This document shows positions 17,172 to 24,715 of a stretch of DNA of 64,000 nt, in pieces. This DNA is from Myxococcales bacterium (lineage in GTDB: Bacteria; Myxococcota_A; Polyangia; Polyangiales; Polyangiaceae): positions 1 to 64,000 of the forward strand of contig SECP01000047.1 of the NCBI GenBank assembly GCA_004193285.1, read 5' to 3'. The number at the start of each line of letters is the position of its first letter. Positions within the stretch are counted from its first letter, which is position 1. The notes beneath the pieces are model-generated. The model worked only from the letters and a program-made list of their open reading frames with translations, did not search any database and was not told where the DNA came from. Made by a program: the position numbers and the translations under genes.

Positions 17172-17474
17172 TACGCGGCCGCGTTTACCGAAGTGCGTCT
17201 GACGTTGCGGTACCGAGACATGATCGAAGAGTCGCGCATTGTGCCACTGACTAGGTGGTTGGCGCATCGAGCCAGCGCCGGCGATTCGAAGTAAACCGCT
17301 GTCACTCGTGCGCGCGGCGCTTCACTCTCTGGAGTAGCTCGAGGGCGAGAATCGAGCGAATACGGAGGGGCCGATTGAGGACGCCCCCTGTTCTTGCTAG
17401 CCCGCTTCTGCCCTGCTACGAGCGGCCTAGATCATGACAGCTCTGGAGCGAACGGCTGCTCGCGGCCTAGGCGA
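17172..17474 (+). other. intergenic region, 303 bp
   Basis: No convincing coding sequence. It holds the putative promoter at 17375-17403 and a 9-bp direct repeat GCGGCCTAG at 17422-17430 and 17462-17470, the second copy ending 4 nt before the heparinase-like gene. Otherwise nothing recognised. Confidence 0.5.
17375..17403 (+). promoter_or_regulatory. putative sigma70-type promoter
   Basis: TTGAGG (17375-17380), 17-bp spacer, TAGCCC (17398-17403) within the extended -10-like TGCTAGCCC (17395-17403). It would give a ~65-nt leader before ATG 17475 and could drive the heparinase-like gene and the following glycosyltransferase genes. Confidence 0.4.
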
Positions 17475-19286
17475 ATGACCAAGGCGCAGGTTCGTTGGGT
17501 AGCCATCGGAGGTGCGGCGGCGCTGCTCGTCGTCGCCCTCGCGGTATTCGCCAGTCGCCGCATGAGCTCGCCCCGCGGCGCGCCTGCAGCCGCTACCCAA
17601 GCGCCGACGGCGCCGGCCCGAGTGTTCGCACCCAGGCACTACGCCGAGCCCCTCGTTCCGAGCTCCGACCTCGAGCTGACGGACGACGAGCACACCGAGG
17701 ACGACGCCGACTCCGCCGCTACCAGCTTCAAACCACGCGAAGACCGCCCCGCGTGGAAGCTCGAGCCTCCCATCGCTTGGGACGCGGATCCGTTCAAGGA
17801 TCGCAATTGGCAGTTCCAGCTGCACTCGCTGGCCATGGTAAGGCCGCTGCTCGCTCGCTACGCGGCAACCGCGGATTCGGCGCGCTACCACCAAGCGGTG
17901 GCCTTCGCCGTCGACTGGTGGCGTTTCCACGGTGAGCAAGGCAAGCAGGCCGACTACTCCTGGTACGACATGGCGACCGGTAAGCGAGCTACGATCCTCG
18001 CTTACCTGCTGGACCGCGCTTTCGCCGGCAAGGAAAAGCTGAGCGAAGCCGAGCAGAGGTCTCTGCTCGCGATGGCCGGGGCCCACGTGACGAAGCTGCG
18101 GGACCGGAAGTTCATCGTGATGACGAACCATGGGTTGTTCCAAATCCAAGGCGTCGCCAGCTTGTGCCGGGTGCTCGGCGACGTAGGAGATTGCGAAGGC
18201 TCGGACGCTTACGTTCAGAAGCAGCTCGGCAAGCTCCTCGATACGCAGTTCGACGCTTACGGGGTACACCGTGAGCATTCGCCGCAATACCACCGCCTCG
18301 CCATCCAAGCGCTGAGCCGCTTCGCGCAGCCTCAAGGCACCGGAGTCTACAAGGAGATCGCCCAACGCCTCGAGCTGGCGCGCGCGGTCTTTCCTTGGCT
18401 GGTCTTTCCGGACGGCAGGCTGGCCACGCTGGGCGATACGGAAGGTGAGGCGCCGGACGAACCTCCGCCCCCCAGTCGCAAGTGCACGGAGAAGGACGGC
18501 GAGGCGTGCGTGGAGGTTGGGGACTTCAGCAAGTCCGGCTACGTGGTGGTACGCAGCCCGTGGTCTCGCCCGAAGCGCGACGCGTTCATGCTGATCATGA
18601 CCGGCATGTACAACCGCAGCACGCACAAGCACGCGGACGACCTGTCCTTCGAGCTGATGGAGCACGGCGAGCTGCTGCTCGAGGATTCGGGGAAGTACGC
18701 GTACCTCAAAGACAAGATGAACAAGCACGTGCACACTGCGCGCGCCCACACCACGGTCGGGCTCGCCGATCGCGAGATCGTGGTGGGGGACGCGAAAGCG
18801 TACGGCTCCGCGCTCGAGCCACCGGAGCGCGACGGCAACGTTCACGTGCTACGCGGTCAGGTCCGGCGCAAGAAGCTCTTCACCCAGACGCGCCGGGTGG
18901 ACTACGCCCCTGGGCGCTACCTGCTGATCGACGACGAGCTCAACAGCCCCGACGCTCGCGAGTTCGAGTCTTACGTTCACCTCGCGCGCCAGCTCGAGGC
19001 CAAAGCCGACGGCGCCGCCTTCATCGTCCCCCTCGCCGGAGGCAGGCGCATGCGGGTGGAAGCCCTGTCTGCGGACTGTAAATCGAGCCAGGCGCGCGGC
19101 CAAAACGAGCCTCAGCTTCAGGGCTGGGTGACCAAGGCCTACCGAGAGATGACGCCGGCCAGCGTCCTCACGTTCGGCTGCGCGGGCAAGGATCGCCACA
19201 TCACGCTGCTGCTCTCCTTCGACGAGAGCTCACGGACGGAGGGGCTGGCGCGCGCAGCCAAGACCCGCGTAGCTTCCAGCCCCTGA
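17475..19286 (+). CDS. membrane-anchored heparinase II/III-family polysaccharide lyase-like protein
   Basis: 603 residues from ATG 17475. One N-terminal membrane anchor (VAIGGAAALLVVALAVFASR) and a Pro/acidic linker precede an (alpha/alpha) helical domain (~95-330; NHGLFQIQGVAS, YGVHREHSPQYH) and a C-terminal beta-sandwich (~360-600) with the heparinase II/III hallmark HKHADDLSFELMEHGELLLEDSG. NHG and the Tyr/His-containing motif EHSPQYH fit lyase active sites. It acts in the periplasm. Its location between glycosyltransferase genes suggests trimming or turnover of the polysaccharide made by the locus. TGA is 7 nt before the next ATG. Confidence 0.8.
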   Translation: MTKAQVRWVAIGGAAALLVVALAVFASRRMSSPRGAPAAATQAPTAPARVFAPRHYAEPLVPSSDLELTDDEHTEDDADSAATSFKPREDRPAWKLEPPIAWDADPFKDRNWQFQLHSLAMVRPLLARYAATADSARYHQAVAFAVDWWRFHGEQGKQADYSWYDMATGKRATILAYLLDRAFAGKEKLSEAEQRSLLAMAGAHVTKLRDRKFIVMTNHGLFQIQGVASLCRVLGDVGDCEGSDAYVQKQLGKLLDTQFDAYGVHREHSPQYHRLAIQALSRFAQPQGTGVYKEIAQRLELARAVFPWLVFPDGRLATLGDTEGEAPDEPPPPSRKCTEKDGEACVEVGDFSKSGYVVVRSPWSRPKRDAFMLIMTGMYNRSTHKHADDLSFELMEHGELLLEDSGKYAYLKDKMNKHVHTARAHTTVGLADREIVVGDAKAYGSALEPPERDGNVHVLRGQVRRKKLFTQTRRVDYAPGRYLLIDDELNSPDAREFESYVHLARQLEAKADGAAFIVPLAGGRRMRVEALSADCKSSQARGQNEPQLQGWVTKAYREMTPASVLTFGCAGKDRHITLLLSFDESSRTEGLARAAKTRVASSP

Positions 19287-19293
19287 CGCCTCC

Positions 19294-20871
19294 ATGCTGA
19301 AGAGCTTCTTTCTCGGGCCCGACGACGAGCAGCGACCGCAGCGCTGGTTGCTCCTGGCGTGTGTGCTGGTCGGCTTGGGGCTGCGCGTCTTCAACTTCGC
19401 CATTGCTCCGCCCTCCCTTTGGCAGGACGAAGCGTACTGGGCGGTGAAAGCGGTGAAGACCGCGGCCATCGACGCGCAAATCCGCCCGCTGGGTTTCATG
19501 CTGGTGACGCAGCTCCTCCTGCGCACCTTGCAAGTCGCCGGTTGGGTGTACCGGCTGCTTCCGTTCGCGGGGTCGCTCCTGTCGATGGGCCTCGCCCCTT
19601 ACGTCGCGCTCCGCCTGTTCAAGAGCGGATGGGTGCGCGCCCTCTCCGTGCTGCTCCTCGCGCTCAGCCCCGTCGCGCTGGAGATGGCGGTCGAGTTCAA
19701 ACACTACGGCGTCGAGGTCGGCGTCTACGTGGGGATTCTGGCCGCCTTGCTCTTCTACCGGGACCGGCCGAGCTGGTCGCGCTTGGCCCTGCTGTTGGGC
19801 GCGGCTTGGGCGTCGTTCTTTTTTTCGCTTACCATCATCTTCTTCTACCCGGCGGTGTTCGGCTGGCTGCTCCTCGTGAGCTTCCGCCAGCGGCAGTGGC
19901 GCCGTGTGGCGGCCGCGGCGGGCGTGGCCCTGCTGTGCCTCGGCACGATCACGACCATCTATTTCACGACTTGGCGCACCATCAAGACCGAGAAGGCGGA
20001 GAAAAAATGGGGCACCTTTTACGACGTCTTCTACACGAAGAACGGCCCACAAAATAAGTACGACTCGCGAGCGACGTGGTCCACCGCGAAGTACTTCGAG
20101 CTCGCGGGGACGCCCGGGGTGGGCCGAGTGCTGTGGCGCGCGTCGCGCATCTCGGAGCCAGCGCTCGACCGCCTGCGGAACGTGGATTGGGCGGTGTGGA
20201 GCGCGCTTCACCTGGCCGGCCTCGCCTACCTGCTGCAGCGGCGCCGCTACCTCGAGCTATTCGCGCTCTGGACGCCGCTGCTGCTCGTGACCGCGTTCAA
20301 TTTTGCCGGTCGCTGGCCCGCGGGCGCGTTTCGCACCAACACGTTTTACGTCCCGTTCGCGATCTTCTTGAGCTGCCATGCCCTGGAGTGGCTCTCGGAG
20401 GCGCAGGGCCGGTTGCGGCGCGCCACCCCCGCGGCGGCCCTGCTCCTGCTGCTACCGACGCTCTACTTTCGACCTGGTCTCACCGAAAAGGGGCTTTGGG
20501 CGAAGCCGGGCGACTTCCCAGCCGCGCTCGCGCTGCTGCCGCTCGATCCGCCGTCGCGAGAGCGCACGCTCATCATGGATTTCGCCAGCTGTCGGCCCTG
20601 GGATTACTACACCGTCTACGACGCTCCGACCCGCGACATCGGTCCTACGCTGCGGCGCCGGTACAAGGACAGCTGCCAGCGCCAAACCCGCAAGCTCGAG
20701 GCGGAGATGCGGCGCAGGGCGACGCCGAAACGCGGCTTTTGGCTGCTCATGACCGATCAACGCAAGTACGACTACTTGCAGGGCGTAGCGCGCGAGATCT
20801 GCGAGAAGGCGGAGGTGCAGTTCGTGCGTGGGCGGACGCACATGCTCGTACGCTGCACGCAGGGCAAGTAG
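19294..20871 (+). CDS. polytopic GT39/ArnT-like glycosyltransferase
   Basis: 525 residues. Multiple membrane helices start at LLLACVLVGLGLRVFNF. The first periplasmic loop has WQDEAYWAVKAV with the D45-E46 acidic pair typical of GT-C enzymes that use a polyprenyl-phosphate-linked sugar. A soluble C-terminal tail of ~130 residues carries FASCRPWDYY and ends near CTQGK. Likely integral inner-membrane transferase acting on the periplasmic side, fed by the GtrB/GtrA pair of the same locus. Acceptor unknown. Confidence 0.75.
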   Translation: MLKSFFLGPDDEQRPQRWLLLACVLVGLGLRVFNFAIAPPSLWQDEAYWAVKAVKTAAIDAQIRPLGFMLVTQLLLRTLQVAGWVYRLLPFAGSLLSMGLAPYVALRLFKSGWVRALSVLLLALSPVALEMAVEFKHYGVEVGVYVGILAALLFYRDRPSWSRLALLLGAAWASFFFSLTIIFFYPAVFGWLLLVSFRQRQWRRVAAAAGVALLCLGTITTIYFTTWRTIKTEKAEKKWGTFYDVFYTKNGPQNKYDSRATWSTAKYFELAGTPGVGRVLWRASRISEPALDRLRNVDWAVWSALHLAGLAYLLQRRRYLELFALWTPLLLVTAFNFAGRWPAGAFRTNTFYVPFAIFLSCHALEWLSEAQGRLRRATPAAALLLLLPTLYFRPGLTEKGLWAKPGDFPAALALLPLDPPSRERTLIMDFASCRPWDYYTVYDAPTRDIGPTLRRRYKDSCQRQTRKLEAEMRRRATPKRGFWLLMTDQRKYDYLQGVAREICEKAEVQFVRGRTHMLVRCTQGK

Positions 20872-20880
20872 GAGCGGAGG

Positions 20881-21297
20881 ATGCTGGCAAAACTGCAGAA
20901 GACGCTGCGAGAACAAGGAGTCCGCAGCGTGGTCATGGAGCTCGTGCGCTTCGGCGGCGTGGGCGGGCTCACGACGCTTCTCTACTTTCTGCTGCTGTGG
21001 GGCTTGGACAAGCTCCTCTCCCTGCCGATGTGGGCCATCGCGGCGCTCGCGTCCGGTCCGCCCTTGCTCGTTGCTTACCTGCTGCATCGCTCCTTCACCT
21101 TCAACAGTGAGCAGCAGCACACGCGCGCGGGGCCGCGGTTCGTCGTGGTCCAGCTGCTCGGCGTCGTGATTAACAGCGCCGTGATTTGGGTCGGCACGGA
21201 CGTGTTCAAGCTGCCGTTTCTCCTCGCACAGCTCGCGGCCATCGGCATCCAGGTCATGGCGACCTACCTGGGCCAAAAGTTCTTCGCCTTCGCCTGA
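20881..21297 (+). CDS. GtrA-like flippase family protein
   Basis: 138 residues. A very good ribosome site GGAGCGGAGG directly precedes ATG 20881. Four hydrophobic helices follow the GtrA opening (VVMELVRFGGVGGLTTLLYFLLLW, with the typical RF..VG motif), then LLVAYLLHRSFTFNSE, VVVQLLGVVINSAVIW and LAAIGIQVMATYLGQKFFAFA; the closing xxKxxxF pattern is diagnostic of GtrA/DPMS-associated proteins. It probably flips undecaprenyl-phosphate-sugar for the GT-C enzymes encoded around it. Confidence 0.88.
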   Translation: MLAKLQKTLREQGVRSVVMELVRFGGVGGLTTLLYFLLLWGLDKLLSLPMWAIAALASGPPLLVAYLLHRSFTFNSEQQHTRAGPRFVVVQLLGVVINSAVIWVGTDVFKLPFLLAQLAAIGIQVMATYLGQKFFAFA

Positions 21298-21446
21298 GCG
21301 CGCGCACTCACGGGGCCTCGCGAGCGGGCCTCGAGGAGCTCTGGAGTTTCCGTCCGCGGCGCAGGTTTGCAGGCTATTCCCGACCTGGTTCGTGCGGTTT
21401 TGGGCGCGGGCTCGGGGACCGCAAAATCTCTGCGTTGCGACGTGCT

Positions 21447-21474
21447 TTGCCCCTCGAGAAGTGGCTGCTATAGA
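21447..21474 (+). promoter_or_regulatory. putative sigma70-type promoter
   Basis: TTGCCC (21447-21452), 16-bp spacer, TATAGA (21469-21474) inside TGCTATAGA (21466-21474). ATG 21485 lies 10 nt downstream, so the leader would be very short. Confidence 0.45.
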
Positions 21475-21484
21475 CCGCCAGCGC

Positions 21485-22243
21485 ATGCAGGTAGAAGGCT
21501 TCAGGGTCACGAGGGACTTCGAGGAAGTGCACTGGTGGTTTCGCTCGCGCCGCGACCTCATCCGCATGCAAGTCAGCCGAGCGATCGGCGAGGTGCGCGT
21601 CACCGGTCGCAAACCGCAGATCGTGGACGTCGGATGCGGCACTGGCTTCAACCTCGGCCTGCTGAGTGAGTTCGGGGACGTCTCGGGGGCGGATCGTTTC
21701 CGCCCCGAGCACGAAGAGTTCCGGCTCTCCCACGCCTTCCCGATGTTGGACGTCGAGCGCGACTTGCCCAATCAGCGCGCGCGCTTCGACCTGGTCACCG
21801 CGTTCGACGTGCTCGAGCACATGGACGACGACGTGGCGGGCCTGCGAACCTTGGAGAGCCTGCTGGCGCCCGGGGGGCAGATGCTCCTCACCGTGCCGGC
21901 CTATCAGTGGCTATGGGGTGGTGAGGACGTGATCAGCGAGCACCGCCGTCGCTACACGAAGACGAGCCTCACGCGCGCGATCGCCGAAGCGGGGCTCCGC
22001 GTACGTTTCATGAGCTACTTCAACCTCTCCATCTTGCCGATGATGACTTCCGTCATCTGGGCCCGGCGGTTGTTCACGTCCGCCGACGCCGAGGCGAAGA
22101 GCAGCCTTTCGACGCCGCCGAGCTGGCTGAACGAAGCTCTGTACAGCTTGACCTCCGGCGAAGCCGCCTTGGTAGGCAAGGAGGCTCTGCGGATGCCGGC
22201 GGGCGCGAGTATCGTGTGCAGACTACAGCGAGGCGAAGGATGA
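21485..22243 (+). CDS. class I SAM-dependent methyltransferase
   Basis: 252 residues from ATG 21485. Motif I is VDVGCGTGFNLGLL, the post-I acid is in VSGADRF, motif II is FDLVTAFDVLEHMDD and motif III LLAPGGQMLLTVPAY, the usual Methyltransf_11 order. HRRRYT in the C-terminal half is common in methyltransferases of sugar clusters. The stop overlaps the next ATG by 4 nt (22240), so it is coupled to a PLP-dependent sugar aminotransferase. An N- or O-methylation of an amino sugar is a reasonable inference; substrate not provable. Confidence 0.85.
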   Translation: MQVEGFRVTRDFEEVHWWFRSRRDLIRMQVSRAIGEVRVTGRKPQIVDVGCGTGFNLGLLSEFGDVSGADRFRPEHEEFRLSHAFPMLDVERDLPNQRARFDLVTAFDVLEHMDDDVAGLRTLESLLAPGGQMLLTVPAYQWLWGGEDVISEHRRRYTKTSLTRAIAEAGLRVRFMSYFNLSILPMMTSVIWARRLFTSADAEAKSSLSTPPSWLNEALYSLTSGEAALVGKEALRMPAGASIVCRLQRGEG

Positions 22244-23400
22244 CGAGCGAGGCTTGGCGCGAAAAATACCTGATCTTCGGCGCACCCGACCTGGGGCGTG
22301 AAGAGTACGAAGAGGTCGTCGCATGCTTGGATTCCCGGTGGATGGGCACCGGGCCGCGCACGGCTCGGCTCGAGCGTGATTTTCGCGATTACATCGGGGC
22401 CGCGGCCACGGTGGCGCTGAACTCGTGCACCGCCGCGCTGCAGCTCTCGCTGCAGGTGCTGGGCATACCGCCGGGCTCGGAGGTGATCACGAGCACGATG
22501 ACTTTTTGCGCGACCGCGAACGCCATCATTCACGCCGGCTCGGTGCCGGTGCTGGTCGACTGCGAGCGCGACAGCATGAACATCGACATCGCGGCGGTGG
22601 AGCGAGCGATCACTCCGCGCACCCGCGCGATCGTGCCCGTTCATTTCGCGGGTCGCCCTTGCGACATGAAGGCGCTGATGGCGCTCGCGAAGAAGCACGA
22701 CCTGTTCGTCGTCGAGGACTGCGCTCACGCCATCGAGTCGACCATCGACGGTCAGCACTGCGGCACGTTCGGGGACGTCGGTTGCTTCAGCTTCTACGCC
22801 ACCAAGAACATGACGACGGTGGAGGGCGGAATGGTGACCTGCCGCAGCCAGGAGCTGGCCGACCGCGTCGCGATCCTGGGCCTTCACGGCATGAGCAAGG
22901 ACGCGCGCAAGCGCTACTCGGACGACGGCTTCGTGCACTACGACGTCGCTCAACCCGGCTACAAATGCAACATGACGGACTTGGCCGCGTCGCTCGGCAT
23001 CCACCAGCTGGCGCGCGTCGAGAAGAACCTCCAGCGGCGCCAGCAGTTGTGGGACTACTACCTCCGTGAGCTCGCGGACCTTCCGCTCATCTTGCCGGCG
23101 CCGCCAGCGCCCGGCACGCGCCACGCGCTCCACCTCTTCACCTGCCTGGTGGACGACAGCCGCACCTCCGTCACTCGCGATCAGCTGCTGCGCAAGCTGC
23201 ACCTCCTGAAGATCGGCTGCGGCGTCCACTACCGCGCCGTCCACGTGCTGGACTACTACCGTCGCACTTACCCGCACGCCGGCCCCTTTCCCCACGCGGA
23301 CTTCATCAGCGAGCGGACCTTCTCGATCCCGCTCTCCCCCGCGGTGACGGACGAGGACGCGGCGGACGTCGTGCGCGCGCTCCGGCTATCGCTCGCTTAG
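22240..23400 (+). CDS. DegT/DnrJ/EryC1/StrS aminotransferase
   Basis: 386 residues from ATG 22240. It has the sugar-aminotransferase opening WMGTGPRTARLERDF, the cofactor region NSCTAALQLSLQV, the aspartate loop VVEDCAHAIES and the PLP lysine in FSFYATKNMTTVEGGM. Closest in style to ArnB/PseC-type enzymes that aminate a 4-keto or 3-keto nucleotide sugar using glutamate. No dehydratase is adjacent, so the keto-sugar source is outside the window. Translationally coupled to the upstream methyltransferase. Confidence 0.88.
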   Translation: MTSEAWREKYLIFGAPDLGREEYEEVVACLDSRWMGTGPRTARLERDFRDYIGAAATVALNSCTAALQLSLQVLGIPPGSEVITSTMTFCATANAIIHAGSVPVLVDCERDSMNIDIAAVERAITPRTRAIVPVHFAGRPCDMKALMALAKKHDLFVVEDCAHAIESTIDGQHCGTFGDVGCFSFYATKNMTTVEGGMVTCRSQELADRVAILGLHGMSKDARKRYSDDGFVHYDVAQPGYKCNMTDLAASLGIHQLARVEKNLQRRQQLWDYYLRELADLPLILPAPPAPGTRHALHLFTCLVDDSRTSVTRDQLLRKLHLLKIGCGVHYRAVHVLDYYRRTYPHAGPFPHADFISERTFSIPLSPAVTDEDAADVVRALRLSLA

Positions 23401-23410
23401 GAGCTTCGAA

Positions 23411-24706
23411 TTGGACATCTCGCTCATCATTCCTTGCTACAACGAAGCCCCGCACCTTCGTCAAAGCGTCTTAGATTTGTGCGAAATCCTGGACGCTACC
23501 GCCTACGATTACGAAATCGTCTTCGTGGACGACGTTAGTAAGGACGAAACCCGGCAGGTCATCGAGGAGATCTGCGCGAGGACTCCGCGCTGCCGCTACA
23601 TCTTCCACGAGCAGAACCGCGGCCGCGGCGGCGCGTTCAAGACGGGCTTCGCGGCGACGACCGGCAAGGTCACCGGCTTCTTGGACATCGACTTGGAGGT
23701 GGCGGCTCACTACGTGCTGCCGCTCGTGAACCTCGTCCTGCACGACGGTGTGGACGTAGCGACTGGCGATCGCCACTACCTTCTGAGCCAGACCCACGCG
23801 CTGGTGCGCACGGCGGTGTCTTGGGTGTACCGCGGCGTGGTGCGTGCGAGCGTGGCCCCCGGCGTGAAAGACAGCGAGACTGGCTGCAAGTTTTTCAATC
23901 GGGAGACCTGCAGCAAGCTCGTGTTCGAGAGCGAGTCGGACGGCTGGTTCTGGGATTCGGAGGTGATGGCGCGCGCCGTGCTCGCCGGGCTCACGATCCG
24001 GGAGCTGCCGGTGTTGTTCCTCCGCCGGTGGGACAAGCAATCCACGGTCAAGCTCGGCAACGACATCCAGAAGTACCTCTTCGAGATTCACAAGTTCCGG
24101 GGCAAGGTGGGCCTCTCGATCAGCGGCAAGTCGCCCATCTATTGGTCGGGCGCCGGTTACGACCTCGTCATGGCCGCGCTCTACGGCGAGAAGCTGGCCA
24201 ACATCTACGCCGCGGCAGCCGCGCACGTGCCGGACGGCGCGAGCGTGGTGGACCTTTGCTGCGGCACCGCGCAGCTCTACCGCCGGCACTTGGCCGCTCG
24301 TGGCTGCGACTACCTGGGGTTGGACTTCAACGCCCAATTCGTTTTCGGCAATCGTAAGCACGGCATCCCCTCGCGGTTCTTCAACGTCCTGAAGGACGAG
24401 ATCCCGGCTGCTGACTACGTAACGATGGTCTCCAGCCTCTATCACTTCCGCGCGAACGCGGACGAGCTGCTGTCGCGCATGCTGAAGGCGGCGCGCAAGG
24501 GCGTGATCATCAGCGAGCCGGTCGAGAACTGGTCCAGTAAGCCGTCCGTGCTCGGCAAGGCCGCGGCCTGGCTCTCGAACCCCGGGGTGGGCGACTACGC
24601 AGACCGCTACGACGTGAGCAGCTTCGAGGCGCTGGCCAAGGCGCACGGCGCCAAGATCATCAGCGCCGAAGGCGGACGCAATGCTCTTGCCGTCTTCGAG
24701 AAGTAG
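23411..24706 (+). CDS. GT2 glycosyltransferase fused to SAM methyltransferase
   Basis: 431 residues from TTG 23411. The start is supported by AGGAG at 23399-23403, which overlaps the previous stop. Residues ~1-225 are a DPM-type GT2 domain (SLIIPCYNEAPHLRQSV, VFVDDVSKDET, NRGRGGAFKTGF, DIDLEVAAHY, DSETGCKFFNRE). After a short linker, residues ~240-431 are a class I methyltransferase domain (VVDLCCGTAQLYRRH, YLGLDFN, VTMVSSLYHFR, GVIISEPVENW). There are no membrane helices. It is one polypeptide with no frameshift. It likely couples sugar transfer to methylation of the product or an acceptor; the exact reaction is unknown. Confidence 0.85.
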   Translation: MDISLIIPCYNEAPHLRQSVLDLCEILDATAYDYEIVFVDDVSKDETRQVIEEICARTPRCRYIFHEQNRGRGGAFKTGFAATTGKVTGFLDIDLEVAAHYVLPLVNLVLHDGVDVATGDRHYLLSQTHALVRTAVSWVYRGVVRASVAPGVKDSETGCKFFNRETCSKLVFESESDGWFWDSEVMARAVLAGLTIRELPVLFLRRWDKQSTVKLGNDIQKYLFEIHKFRGKVGLSISGKSPIYWSGAGYDLVMAALYGEKLANIYAAAAAHVPDGASVVDLCCGTAQLYRRHLAARGCDYLGLDFNAQFVFGNRKHGIPSRFFNVLKDEIPAADYVTMVSSLYHFRANADELLSRMLKAARKGVIISEPVENWSSKPSVLGKAAAWLSNPGVGDYADRYDVSSFEALAKAHGAKIISAEGGRNALAVFEK

Positions 24707-24715
24707 CGCCGGCTC

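Noticed and set aside
17172..17474. tRNA-like T-arm sequence (GGCGATTCGAAGT near 17281) in the 303-bp gap
   Set aside because: No matching acceptor, D or anticodon arms could be laid out; the similarity is a short chance match.
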